The position numbers and the translations under genes were made by a program. From Myrica gale (taxonomy: Eukaryota; Streptophyta; Magnoliopsida; Fagales; Myricaceae), in assembly GCA_963930655.1 (NCBI GenBank), contig OZ005611.1, positions 3,479,501-3,543,500 on the forward strand: a stretch of 64,000 nucleotides of DNA, given 5' to 3'. The notes beneath the pieces are model-generated. The model saw only the letters and a program-made list of their open reading frames with translations. It had not been told where the DNA came from and searched no databases. Positions 26,401-38,700 of the stretch are shown here, in pieces (position 1 is the first letter of the stretch; the number at the start of each line of letters is the position of its first letter).

Positions 26401-27366
26401 CTATTTCTCGACAGCTTTGATTTCTCTCCCAATTTCCACATCGACCTTCTTCTCTAAGGTCCGCTTCTTGCAATCATGGAAATACACCACGCAGACCAGA
26501 CATTTCAGCACATTACCCAAACACAACAAGCTAACATGTGCAACAATTCCGATCCATCCATAGCATCCAAAATAGAGGCACGGCAGCCTTAGACCCAATC
26601 CCCAAACAAAGAACACAAGCATCAAAAGAAGCCCACGCCGCTCGCTACCTTTACTGAAAAGAGTAGAAAGCGCCAGTGCTTGAACGCCGTAGGTACCCTC
26701 TAACACAGAAATGACGATACCCATATTCCACACAGCACTCCATTCCCAGTATTTTATTAGCAGCGCTACAAAAACTGGCCCATAAAATACTACAAATAAC
26801 TCATGGAGCATAGAGTTTCTCCAAACAGCAAAGTAGCTGGTTGCTAACCAAAGTAATCCGAGTAGAGTAGAAGTCGATAAGAAGAGAACGTGAAAGGATG
26901 TGATAAAAGTGCCTTTCACTCTTGCTCCGTAAATTGGTCTCTGTACCATCTCCTTGAGAGTCCGTGTTCTCTCTTCTGTGTATATCTTTGATGCCAAATC
27001 AACAGTCACAATCACTGTGGAAAGCTCAAGAAGATGAAGCGGCACCACGTAAAGGCAACTGAATTGAACCAGTGCGTGATAAAAATCTTTGGCGACAAAT
27101 TGGGTTTTAGCTTCGAGTATCGACAACCTATACCTGAAGAAACCAGGAGGCTGCTCTAGAATATCTGCAAATTCGACCAGAGTTCTTTGAAGAGAAGCTT
27201 CGTAGTACGCCATTAGCAAGAAAACAGGGACGGAGGTTAGAAGGATGAAGATAACGAAGTTGAAGTTCCTGAAAAAGATCCTCGGAGCTTCTTTGAGGAT
27301 ATCGAGTACCTCCATCCGCTTCTGGTCCACCATAGTACGATTTGTCTCCATATTTGAGCCTTCCAT
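26401..27366 (-). CDS. Uncharacterised plant multi-pass membrane protein, copy C (intact)
   Basis: A single-exon frame of 321 residues from the ATG at 27366. The N-terminus is a soluble segment with LDILKEAPRIFFRNF, typical of this plant family. About six to seven hydrophobic segments follow (near residues 33-52, 100-125, 150-175, 185-202, 208-228, 238-258 and 265-288), then a lysine-rich C-terminal tail ending EIGREIKAVEK. From memory it resembles the Arabidopsis transmembrane proteins At1g23830-At1g23850, of unknown function; I do not know a catalytic motif in it. It is the only undamaged member of three local copies. About 190 bases upstream lies an 812-bp DNA transposon, so its promoter region differs from that of copy A. 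Confidence 0.85.
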   Translation of the reverse strand: MEGSNMETNRTMVDQKRMEVLDILKEAPRIFFRNFNFVIFILLTSVPVFLLMAYYEASLQRTLVEFADILEQPPGFFRYRLSILEAKTQFVAKDFYHALVQFSCLYVVPLHLLELSTVIVTVDLASKIYTEERTRTLKEMVQRPIYGARVKGTFITSFHVLFLSTSTLLGLLWLATSYFAVWRNSMLHELFVVFYGPVFVALLIKYWEWSAVWNMGIVISVLEGTYGVQALALSTLFSKGSERRGLLLMLVFFVWGLGLRLPCLYFGCYGWIGIVAHVSLLCLGNVLKCLVCVVYFHDCKKRTLEKKVDVEIGREIKAVEK

Positions 27367-27555
27367 TTTCCAAGCTCAGAATATGGGTGAACTGAACTTT
27401 CTTTTGCTATTTGAATCCGACGGGAATGTTGCTCTTGATAAAGGCCAGAGGTCGTACTGGAAATGTCATTTCCAGCCCCTATGGGGATGGCATCGGGATC
27501 CCATCGGGATCCCAAGCCTTTCCCTACTGAAAGGCCAGAGGAAGTATTAAATTAA

Positions 27556-28367
27556 AGAGAAATGATAGGCATCCCGAAATCTGTTCCAAAATCTGTTCTG
27601 AAAAAGCCTTTCCCTGCTGGATTTCTGTGTTAATTATAGATTGGTCTTTCTGTATTATTTATTTTTATACTAATAATAAAGAATGTCATGATTTTTAATT
27701 AATCGTGCACGAAGTAAATGCTTTTTACTTATATATAATGACGTACAGAGATTCAATATAACCCAATTGCGTGTTTATTCTCCCGTATAACGCATAAAAT
27801 AGCAAAATATAAAGGTGGTGCCATGCCACGTTAGGAAAGGCATTACTCACGAGTCATAAAGGTGCTGATAATGAAACGATGTTATTTGTTTAGGATTTGA
27901 TGAAGTCCGAATTGATGAAGACCAATTAATGTAGAGGTTTGTTTACTGATTTAACTAAATGGACGGTGTATAAGTCAAATGGCCTGGACACTTAGATATT
28001 GACCCAATAATTCAATATTAATTATCATTTGAGAAGTTTATTTTATTTTTTAATTAGAAGGCTTATAGATATATTAAAAAAATTGTTAAGGACTTTTTTT
28101 TGGGTGATATTCGCTGTAAAGTGAGAAATGGCAGCGGGTGCACTTTATATAAAAAAAAAGACCAGTTTCTTTTAAGTATTGTTGGCTATTGAATAATTAA
28201 AGTGTCTCACTAAATATTAAGTGCGAGAAGCGGCTCTATCTCCCAACATGTTCAGCTCGATCGGAGAGCTCGCATTGGGGACCGGACAAGCCCTTTCCAC
28301 GTAAAATGGCCACATCAGCCTTCGGGACAGATTTCGGGACAGATTTTGGGAGGCCTATTATTTCTCT
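27556..28367. mobile_element. TIR DNA transposon (812 bp), hAT- or Mutator-like, non-autonomous
   Basis: The ends read AGAGAAATGATAGGC inward from the left and AGAGAAATAATAGGC inward from the right. Similarity extends about 29 bases with three mismatches, including CCC and AAATCTGT. The flanks share taaattaa (27548-27555 and 28368-28375), or nine bases if one terminal base is counted in. No transposase frame is present. It lies between the promoter-side motif ttgataaagg (27443) and gacgcggacttt (28564), which are only about 10 bases apart in the equivalent DNA near 23090-23130. Confidence 0.7.
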
Positions 28368-28381
28368 TAAATTAATTCTTA

Positions 28382-28558
28382 GGCTGTGTTTGTCATTAAA
28401 ATTTTACCCAAAATTTTATCTCTCTCCTAATAAAATACTCCAATATAATCTCTCTCTCTTCCATCAAAAAATATAAAAAATTACAAAAACTATAAAATAT
28501 TACCTCTTCACTTTTTCACTAAACTCAATACCAAAAATTTTACCACACAAACCCACCC
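28382..28558. mobile_element. Tourist-like MITE, copy 3 (177 bp)
   Basis: Ends ggctgtgtttg and caaacccaccc, flanked by tta at 28379-28381 and 28559-28561. The interior carries the aaaattttac and tcactttttcactaaactca blocks of this family. It lies directly beside the 812-bp element. Confidence 0.75.
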
Positions 28559-28561
28559 TTA

Positions 28562-30403
28562 GTCGACGCGGACTTTGAACTAGTCAGCAGTCTTTTCCAG
28601 CCCCTGTTTTTTTTTTTTAAATTTGATTTACCGGGGCTAGAAATGTCATTTCCAGCCCCTGTCGGGCCCAAGCATTTCCCGCAGTCTTCACACCGCCATA
28701 GAGAAACATGATTGATGACCACTATTATCTCGCATATTTCTCACTCAATTCCAACTGGAAAATGGAAACCATTCTCCTCGACTGAAGCTACTCTTGAAAT
28801 GTGCAATCATGGGGGGTTGTTTATGGCAAAAGCAGACAATAGTGGCGTTTCTCACAAGTTGAATTGGGATTTCAACATTCGACTGGATCCTTTTTTTTTT
28901 ACCCAATGTCCGAACCAATTTATGCACAACTCAATTAATCCTGAAACTTGTGCAGTCCCTGTTAAGTGTAACCCTAAAAATTTAGTAACGCCATGAGATT
29001 TTAAACTCAAAACCATAGAGAGAGCAAACTACCAAAACCTAAGCATTACCCACAAGGCTAACCCTTTAGAGTTAACTCAAACCTTTTTTTTAAAAGCATT
29101 ATTCCACGTCTCCTAGACCTAGTACAGGACAAAAGACGACACTGACCATGCTGCTGCCGAGCTCTTACAAACAGCACAAGTAAATATATACAATAAAGAA
29201 AAAAATACAATAAAGGAAAGAAGTTTACACAAAAAAAATTGTTGAATATCAGTACTGATCGGAAAACTTTGCTCCTCGGCTTCAGTATTCTTTTGAGGCC
29301 AAAGTAACTTGGGAACAGAAACGATAAGCAATATTCGTGATAACCAGGAGAAGAGAGAATCCATAATATAAACCAAATTCTAACGCATTCAGATCTTCGC
29401 GGCAAAATGTCACTTCAACAACATAAAACGAAATAGCAACTCACGAGTCAACAGTGCGTTACACGTACATATTGAGTAAAGTTAAGAGAGCATTCTGCAG
29501 AACCTACTGAAAGGCATAACACAAGCATCGCGGGATACATTATCAGATTGGCAGCACCAGGAATGAGGACCTTAATTACCCTGACCTTCTAATCATTTCG
29601 AACCAAACTCGGAACTATTGAACCCAAAGGCCATAATAACTTCTTCAACCAGTCATTAGAGAGATGAACACGTTAACTAGTGCAGAAGCTTTGTTGCAGA
29701 CGAGATCATCACAAAGGGTCATAGACAACCAAGTTTCTGGATAAATTTCACTACCTAAAGGGATGCTCAACAAGCAGCATACGAGTATAAATGTTGCACA
29801 GAGAAGCTGAGGGGAGAGCAATGAACAGCTTCATCTTCGCGAACCAGCAAACAAAAAGTTTAACTAGGTTTTGAAGCTTTGTCGCAGATGAGTACCCTAA
29901 AAGGTACTGCGCACAACCAAGATGCAGGAGCAATGACGACTAGATGACTGGTGCAGAGAGGTAGGGATGGGAACCATGTGCACTAAGATGCAGTATGCAG
30001 CGAAACGATGCCGTTTTAGCTGAAAACTATACCTCAAAACAAAACATGCAAACTTTTTAGGAATCACTAATACAAATAGATCTAAGTCACCAAAATTAAG
30101 ATGGAAAAAACATATAGAGTAAGAAAGTAGCAATTTAAAGTAGGAAAGAGACCTCCAAGTTTCAGTAAGCTGAAAAGAGAGCCGACGCTAAGCGGTGTCC
30201 AAAGAACCCCTTTTGGAGGCTAAAACACTTTGTAGATGCTATCCATAACCAGGTTTCTAACAATATCCATTCTCACAACACGAACATAACTAACATGATT
30301 CTTGTGTGTTCAAGCAAATCTATAAGAGCTACAGCAAAGGTGAGATGGCAGTTGACATCATTTCAGCATTCACTTTGAGTTCACGTACATCCCATCCTTA
30401 ATC
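28562..30403. other. Intergenic stretch between the membrane protein and RSZ21
   Basis: No coding gene seen. A palindromic atttccagcccc motif occurs twice (near 27460 and 28640). The minus strand at about 28960-29085 has a weak tRNA-like box A (TTAGCCTTGTGG) that could be an old SINE. The stretch nearest 30400 may be 3' UTR of the splicing-factor gene. Confidence 0.5.
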
Positions 30404-30542
30404 ACTGCAAGAAAAGGGAGAAAAACAATCATGAGAGCATGGTTCAAAATATTAGGAGATAATTGAACAACAGCTGAGACCCTCCAACAGAGAAAATGTG
30501 TCGCTCTAAGAAGTTGTCAACTTAAGCGCTTGATTTACACCA

Positions 30543-33296
30543 TTAAGCAGCAACAGGGTCACATTGCAAATTCAACCCATACCCATTAGCATACGGTGAG
30601 TCATAGCGAGCACGGCGATAGGGAGGTGACCTGCTGTAACTGCGACCACGTCGAGGAGGCGTTACGCTCCGGCGTTTTGGAGATCTTCTCCCATAGGGGC
30701 TGTAACTCCTGCCAGAAGATATAAAGACAGGTAACTATCAAGTACAAAAAATAAATACTTTAAAAGTCCACAGTTAATAGTACCATGTGATATGTGAAAA
30801 AACTAGGCAAAAGTGCCAACTAAAGTTTTGTATAAGCTGAAAATAATTTAGCAAGAGGATAACTGTCAAAATTTACACAAGTTTTAGGGTTTCTTTTGAA
30901 CATAGAAACATCCAACATTAAACATTAACCAAAAATAAGCATAGAGTTGACATGATACAAAAGCTTGGAAATTGAGGAAGATATGCATCGATGATATTTC
31001 AGGTGCTTCAAGTTCTCACATTCGAGTGGGTAAACAAACATCCCAGGGTAAAAGCCAAAATAAGCTTACTAATAGGCATAGATGGCAAAAGATATGACAA
31101 AAGTTACACAGAAGACTCAATCACTGTATGTCTTAGACTTCCAACAAAAAAATGAACAAAGATAGAGCAAACACAGAGAAAGAAAGAGACAATGATATTA
31201 GAGAAGACTGATGTGGGGGGAGAAATTTTAAAATGGGTAGAAGGTGACTTGTATACAAGGAAAGATAGCAAAGTAGATACAATCACATATCATGGTAGCT
31301 ACAGCCCATTATGTATTCATTAAAATTGACCAACTGATAAATGTCATAGAACGCTTCAACCAATACATTGTACTGACAAGTAAATATCACGTCCATCTTC
31401 ATGGTACTGTTTCCAGCTCCAATATACCAGATGCGTAGGGCATCCACAAGCCTTTATATTTACATGACTATGTGCAATTGATTTCATTTTGGCTCTGGAC
31501 TTCAAGCAAATTGCTCAAAACGAATATTTCACCAACTTTGAAGCAAATATGGAAAAGGCACTTATATCTTAGAATCTGGTACAATACTAGACGGATTATT
31601 CAAAACCAATTATTCAAAACTTGCAAAGGAAGGGATCTAAACAAAGCATCACTACACCCTCAACACACCTGCGCCCATTCCCATAGCTTGGACTCCTCCG
31701 GCGTCGAAGAGGGCTAGGGCTACGACGCCGTCCACTTCCCACACCTCGTGAGCCAATGTGCAACCGACATTCTCGTGCAAAATGACCAGATTCGCCACAC
31801 TCATAACACTTTAGGTCCTCTCCCCCACCACGACCATGACCACGTCCACCACCACCACCACGGCCTCCACCACCCTTGGAATTGTGCGAAAGCTCTACAC
31901 GCCAACCATTTTTCCCTGTAAAAGCGAGAGAGAGGAAAGGTCCCAACTTCAAAAAACTTTACAACGAAGTGCCCAGTGGTATTTCTAGAGTCCGATCTGA
32001 ATATGTTGTCCAACAAGCTATATCAACTTGCAAAGCCCTGAACAATTTATGATTTAACCAGCAAGAAGGATGATACAGAATATTATCAGGTACTCATCAG
32101 ATAGACTCCCTCACGCGACCCATTGCAAGTGGCCAGTAGTATGTCATCGAGGAAAGTATCCATAACAGCATTGGCAGAGAAAATGTCTTAGACATGCTAT
32201 GTACCGTTGTGAATAAATTGCCAAAGACCCCATGCATAAAGTAGAAACGGGTTAATTCCACTGAAGGGGCATTTGAAAAGGCTTAGGAAAAAAAGGATAT
32301 TTGCAAAGATGAAAACACCAATAATTTCTTCACAGAAAAAGGGTGAAAACGATTAACTTACAAGCCCAAAGACTAGCTAATATGGCCATTAGCATTTGAT
32401 AAAGAGCATACTTAAACCATTACTTTAGTTGTATGATAGAATCCAGTTTTCCTGAAAAAAATTAGAACAGCCTAGGTGATATTTATAAATGTGTTTTTTT
32501 TCATAATGAAACAGAATCCACTTATAAAAGAGAAACCCGAAGCCATACAGATCCATGTTTCACTCTTATTTCCACCTTCAGTAGTCTTACAAGTTTAAGT
32601 GGACATCTACCAAATTCCACCCTCCCACCCTCATCTCTCAGATAGTGTCATGCTATAATCAAGCAAGGGAAACTTATAACAATTAAAAACTCTCTAAAAA
32701 TTACAAATAAACAGTTCTTCCAATGCGTGGATGGATAAAAAGTAAATGAGTAGAAGATGATTCATTCAAGGAGAGATAACTAGCAATGAGTACGTAACTA
32801 AAACGAAGCCTTGCAGATAATAATAACAGTGATAATTGAAGCTCCACAAGAATAAAGTATGGTGAAAAGTTTCGGATGCCCTATACTGACCGTCCAATGA
32901 CTGAATTGCATCAAGAGCATCCCTGCGATCATCAAACTCAACAAATGCATATCCTGGCGGTCTTCGAGCGACCCATACACTGCATATTTCCACCAAGAGC
33001 TTATAACTCCATGCAGAATAGTAAACCGCCGTGACACACAAAGCCATCACCTCCCCTCCCCACTCAAATTTCATGTTGTTCCACTCGAATTGTAAATGAA
33101 AAAAAAAATCATTAGAAACAGATGCTTTAAATGTTGAATTAACACTAAACAACGCCTCCAGACATTTTGATAACAACAATTCCTTTTTCAAAATAAACGT
33201 TTCTTACCTGCGAAGAACACCGAACATTCGGAATTCATCTTCAAGATCCCTCTCCGTCGCTCGGGGATCCAAATTCCCAACATAAACCCGAGACAT
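30543..33296 (-). CDS. RSZ21: RSZ-type SR splicing factor (RSZ21/9G8-like)
   Basis: Nuclear pre-mRNA splicing factor that binds RNA and helps choose splice sites. Exons on the minus strand: 33296-33208, 32979-32891, 31915-31669 and 30708-30543. They join in frame to 196 residues, close to the 190-200 of RSZ proteins. Residues 1-70 are the RNA-recognition motif (RVYVGNL at 3-9, [13 protein letters not shown] at 35-47). A Gly/Arg hinge follows (73-91), then a CCHC zinc knuckle, [14 protein letters not shown], at 96-109, and a tail rich in RS/SP. Upstream, a probable leader intron spans 33315-33655. An alternative last intron (30582-30405) would end the protein ...ANGD. Both ends are plausible. 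Intact. Confidence 0.93.
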
Positions 33297-34168
33297 TGTC
33301 GCTATCTACTAAACCTGAAGAATAAACCACACCAATGATCCCCCCCCCACTATTAATTCCACAAAGAAAGTAATTTATAATCAATATTTTCCGAGAAACA
33401 AATAGTAGGTCCAAGATACTAGAGCCTGATTTCACAACTTTCAACCACAACAGATGCTCGAAATTATTTTGTTTAAAAAAATCTTCTTGGGAAAGGAAAG
33501 AACAAGACTCCGAAAAAAAAAACAAGAACAAGAAAACAAGGCCATTTAACATATCGTGTAAAAGATCGACATAAACTAGGGAGGGTTTGTACGCACGGAC
33601 CCCACGAAGCCGATGTGTGAGACGCAACTCTGAGTATTAAATGCCAAAAGCGTACCTAGAAGAAAATAAACTCCAGGATTCTGAGAGATCGGGAGCAATA
33701 GGAAAGAAGGAGAAAGGAAGCAAGAGGCTCTGCGCCAAATCGAATCCCAGACACGGTGATATTTCGTACGCGTCGTTTAGACGAGAATAAGCTATTTAGG
33801 GCATCTTTCCAAACTTTTCAGCGGGCGAATCAAAATTTTGGGTATTTAGCAAAAAAAAAATCACAATTTTGGGAATGTTTTTACAAATTGAGGTGAGTTT
33901 TATTTATTTTTTAATCTTATAAATATAGAAAATAAAAATAAAAATATATTTTTATTAAAGTTTATAAATAAGATTTTTAAAATTAATTACAAAAACCCCT
34001 TTCTAAACTATAACATTTATCTTAAAATCCTCCTAACTTAAACTCAACTCGTGTCAACCGGGAACAAACTGATGCAAGTTTGTTTTTGATCCAATTTTAA
34101 CGTTACTACTTTTTCCATCCTCCTAATTAAAAGACGAAACTGTCCCGTGTTGAAATTAAAAGACTCAT

Positions 34169-34529
34169 TTGTCTGAATTGGACTTGAGTGGGTTCCGCTC
34201 AACCAATTACCGCAAGGATTCAATGCAAAGTTGGAATCTTTCACCTTCTTCTCCGGTACTGCAAGGTGTGAAGGAGCGGGGTACCAGCATGTGCTCCTCG
34301 CAGAATTGCAGCAACGACGGATTATTGGCTCAAGGACTTTCTTCGGTGGAAGCTCCAGCAGCCACAACGGGCAGGAGAAAAAAACGGCGCATCAGAAGCA
34401 CCAAGAATGAGGAAGAATTGGAGTATCAGAGAATGACCCACATTGATGTGGAACCCGATAGGAAAAAGCAAATGAACGACTATCTCGCTCTTCTCGTGCC
34501 TATGATGCCCTCCTTTTATGTGCAAAAGG
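34169..34529 (+). pseudogene. bHLH transcription factor exon relic
   Basis: The frame reads through GRRKKRRIRSTKNEEELEYQ and RMTHIDVEPDRKKQMNDYLA to PSFYVQKG, then a splice donor (ggtaata) at 34530. This is the basic region and first helix of the plant bHLH94/96/71 type, which normally reads MTHIAVERNRRKQMN. The DNA-contacting block is altered: the position-9 arginine of the H-E-R triad is lysine and the arginine after the conserved Glu is proline. The loop and second helix (GGAINFVKELE) are absent downstream. A MITE begins 15 bases after the donor. The first ATG in frame is at 34223. It is a truncated, probably dead copy; expression is not excluded. Confidence 0.8.
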
Positions 34530-34544
34530 GTAATATTTCCGTTA

Positions 34545-34739
34545 ACTGTGTTTGCGTCCTAAAATTTTACACATTCTAAAATTTTAACACAATAAAAAAT
34601 TACAATATAATCTTCTCTCCCATCAAATCATTACTATTCACTACAAAAAATATAAAAAATTACCTCTCTCTTCACTTTTTCACTAAACTCAATATCTAAA
34701 ATTTTAACAACACTAAAATTTTACAACACAAACACACCC
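34545..34739. mobile_element. Tourist-like MITE, copy 4 (195 bp)
   Basis: Flanked by tta at 34542-34544 and 34740-34742. The ends are actgtgtttgcg and caaacacaccc, with the same internal blocks as the copy at 9563. It lies in the first intron of the bHLH relic, 15 bases from the exon edge. Confidence 0.75.
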
Positions 34740-34742
34740 TTA

Positions 34743-35391
34743 GTGACTAATTAGGTTCCCTAGTAAAAAAAGACCGGAATACCTCACGTGTTTGATATTT
34801 GCAGTTTGGTAAAAAGGGCAGTTTAGTACTTGCAATAAAGGTTTCCTCACGTGTTTATAACGTTATAACGTGTTATAGAGGAAGTGTCGCTCGAGGAGAT
34901 TTTGAGATAAATAGTATGGTTGAGGGTATTTTTATAATTAATTGGATTTTTTATATTTGTTATAATAAAAATTAATTTAATAAATATAGATATTATTTTA
35001 AAATTATTTTATTTTTATTATTTGTAATTAAAATTTTGAATTAATGTTGGTAAATTAAAATTTTAAAACAGAGAAAAAATTTATTGGTCAAAATTTTAGT
35101 TTGCAGACATGAGTAATACACTGCAGTTTGAGGAATTTAAAATAATATATAATAAATAAAATAAGCATGACTAGCGAGTATCATTTATTTTGAAGCTAAT
35201 AAAATTTTCTTTTCTTTTTTGTTGTGCACTTATATTTCTTTTGTAAATATTAACATGACAACTGTGAGCCTTTGCCGAATTCGGCAAATCTCTCACAGAA
35301 TGAATGCAAGAAGAATTACTTAGAACAGAAAAAAAAATGCAAGAGGAATTTTTTTTTTCTTTGTGATCAAACAAAGGGCCTTAGGGTGGCC
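34743..35391. other. AT-rich spacer before the KUP5 promoter
   Basis: No gene. Very AT-rich from about 34910 to 35160. Short poly-T runs precede the TATA motif of the potassium transporter. None of the missing bHLH exons is found here. Confidence 0.6.
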
Positions 35392-35398
35392 CTATAAA
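35392..35398 (+). promoter_or_regulatory. Candidate TATA box of the KUP5-type gene
   Basis: The heptamer ctataaa lies about 400 bases before the ATG at 35793, implying a leader of about 370 bases unless a leader intron exists. Placement rests on the motif alone. Confidence 0.4.
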
Positions 35399-35792
35399 TT
35401 ATTGAGATAAATAATTTTTGTTGGATAGATACGGGAAATGTACAAATAAAATTGACCAACCAGAAATCTGGCTGTCTTAGCCAATGGAGATAACAGGCGT
35501 GGAAAATGTCAAAAGGTAACTCCAAAGTCCAATCGTAGCTCTTATGATTATTGCTGTTTTGTCCGACCAGGCACCAATCTTCATTACGCAATTTAGCGAA
35601 TAAAACATCAGAGGTTGCCACAAGACAATCAGAGGATGCAGTTTTTTTGCTTGGAAAGTGCAACAAGTGGCAGATTTTATTCCTGTCAAGAAAGGGGAAA
35701 AGGGTGAGTACTGACGAGGAAGCGCTCGAAGAAGCTCAGAGAGTTAATTTCTGTCCAAAGCGAGGTTGTTGGAGGTGGGGATTTGTGGGAAC

Positions 35793-38700
35793 ATGGAAGA
35801 ACGTGACGGAATCGAAGAGACTAGTGTGAGATTGTTCGCTAGGAGTGGTAGTGGCGGTGGAAGTGATTCCAGATGGGTTGATGGTAGTGAACTGGATTCA
35901 GAGTCACCTCCATGGTCTCTGCTTGATGAAAATGACGGCATAGAAGGGTATGCTACTATTAGGAGGAGGCTGCTGAAGAAGCCCAGGCGAGTTGATTCTT
36001 TTGGTAGTGAAACCATGGAGATTGCTGGCGCTCATGCCCACCATTCCAAGGTAATATATTGTTAATGTTGTTTCCACTGTGTATCTTATTGGCAATTTGG
36101 ATGAACCCGTTTTCCATTTCTGTTAACTATTTGTGCTAGTTAGTGGTATACTGGTATCCTTATTTTTAAGCTGATCAGTGTGGTCTTAGATTTTACGATC
36201 TGAATATTGGCTAGATCAGCATCCTAAAACATATTACGGGAGATCGAAACTGACTTTTGCTTAAAATGGAATCATCGGGGTAGGTTGATTTAACATTTGT
36301 AAACAGCTTCATTGCCAAATAGTTATCAGCGCATATATATATATATAAAAAGGATAATTGAATGATTGAGTGAAACTGAGTATTCTTTATCTAGATGTTA
36401 GCAGATTACCACACCAGGCTTTTATATTTTTTACTTGCAAAGAATTCAACAGTCCCACTACATGGAGAAGGCAGTTGTAGATCACACACATGCACGCATA
36501 GACACAAACATCATCACTCATATTTTATGTTCAGAGGGATTTTTTTTTCTTGATACTGGAAAGACAGAATTTATCTGTCAATTTAGTGGACATTTCGTCT
36601 CTAACTGAAGTTGATTTCTTCAATGAATCAGGATCAAACCACGTGGCGCACAATTGCATTAGCATTTCAAACGCTCGGGGTAGTATATGGTGACATGGGC
36701 ACGAGCCCTTTATATGTCTTTGCTGATGTGTTCAGCAAGGTGTCCATCGATTCAGATGTTGATGTCTTGGGGGCTTTATCATTAGTGATGTATACAATTG
36801 CTCTTATTCCTCTTGCAAAATATGTTTTTGTTGTGCTCAAAGCCAATGATAATGGGGAAGGTAGGATTCATCTAGTTTGAGTTACTTTCTCTCTTCATTT
36901 GCTGTCATCTGGAGCATATAATTATTTATGACATGATTTTTTGGATTGTAGGAGGGACTTTTGCACTGTATTCTCTGATTTGCAGGTATGCAAATGTTAA
37001 TATGCTGCCTAATCGACAGGCAGCTGATGAACAAATATCAAGTTTTCGGCTCAAACTCCCAACTCCTGAGTTGGAAAGGGCTTTAAACATAAAAGAGACT
37101 TTGGAAAGGAGATCTTCCTTGAAAACCCTTCTATTGCTGTTGGTTCTGATGGGAACTTCCATGGTTATAGGAGATGGTATTCTAACCCCAGCAATATCAG
37201 GTACATTATTGCATATGTGCCTTGTAGCTAAATTGTATAGGGCACTGAAATTGATATGTATCTTCTGGGCTGTCCATTGGTTAGAAATAGCTAGATGCTA
37301 CGAAAACGCATGAATGTTTTGCATTGTGATAGCAAGGGAGTGTCTGGCCTGTTCTAAAACAAAAACTACTTCAATTTTTTAGCTGGTTCTGGTTTGTGGC
37401 AGTTCATCTAACCCATTAGTATTCAGGTTTTGGCCTTTTTATGGAAGCTCTTATGCACTAATTCTGAAAAAAGTAGAAAAAAATATTACCAGTTACTGTC
37501 AACTTAAAAACTGGTTTGTGTGGTTTGCCAATAATTTATTGTATTCTGTCAGCTCTTAACTTCTTGCATTCTAGGCATTTTGTTCTCTGACTATCCGAAC
37601 TACATAATGCTCTTTGTGTGTGTGCACGTGTCTGAGTTGTGTGTGCTGAGCTAGGCTGATCTCCTCTGCTTTAGATCACTCTACAGATCATATATGTTGA
37701 ACATGCTCAACTACCTGCATAGGCTGTGTTTGCATACAGACAAATCATGAATACGTAAATTTTTTTTTCCATTCTAATTAGGTTGCATCAACACTATACT
37801 TCTATCCTAGTTAATATCAAGATAAACAGATACTTAAGCTGATTAAAGTATGGTTGCTCAAATCGTTGATCATTGTTAAACTCGTGGCCCAGTGACAAAG
37901 GATCTCGAGTGTGTTTCGGTTTGCATCACCCAGAGTCATCATCCATTTAATCCCCCGTTTTGTTCCGTGGAGGAACAATATTTTATTCTTCGCTGGGGCA
38001 AAAATCTTGCCTTAAAGGGGTGCAGAATTATCTTTTTAGTGATCCATCTTTGGTGCTGTAGGGACAAGGGATTGCACACCTGGGGTTTGCAATAATATGC
38101 AGTATCACTTTTGATATAGGACATTTACTGTCTGGGTTGACGCTAATGTACATTTTTTTTCTTGTTTCAGTGATGTCAGCCGTGAGTGGTCTGCAGGGCG
38201 AAGTAGAAGGATTCGGTACAAGTGGGTATCTTTCTTTTTGTGTTAAGTAGTTAAAGTTTACTTGATTACAAGGATTTCACACGAAAGAACTGACAGCAGG
38301 GGAATTTTCTCTGGTGGGTGATAGGGCTGCTGTTCTGAGATTCCAAGTTTTTATTCTTTCCTTACTGGCAATCATGAAGATTGAAAGATCGTTTTTTTGC
38401 ATTGGAATTGATCTTTAGAAAGTTCTTCTTGGAGCAGCATCACTTCATGTTTGATGTGTTTGTCATATCTCTTTGATGTATGGACTAGATGCCCACCAAC
38501 GTAGATGTCAGTGACAGTTCAAAATTATGCAGGACTGCCTTAACAATTAGTCTCCGCGTTAGAGGATCCAGTGTTCAGCTGATTATTTCCATTTTCAACA
38601 CTCAATAGTCCAACTGATATATTTTCTTTTGTGCAGCTAATGATTTGGTGAAAACCAATATAGGTATTTTTCAGAGGATAGCCTTAAATATGATTGATTT

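Noticed and set aside
37883..38095. Possible old SINE in KUP5 intron 3 (ggcccagtgacaaagg motif)
   Set aside because: Box A-like only; the box B region is too degraded and there is no clear tail or duplication.
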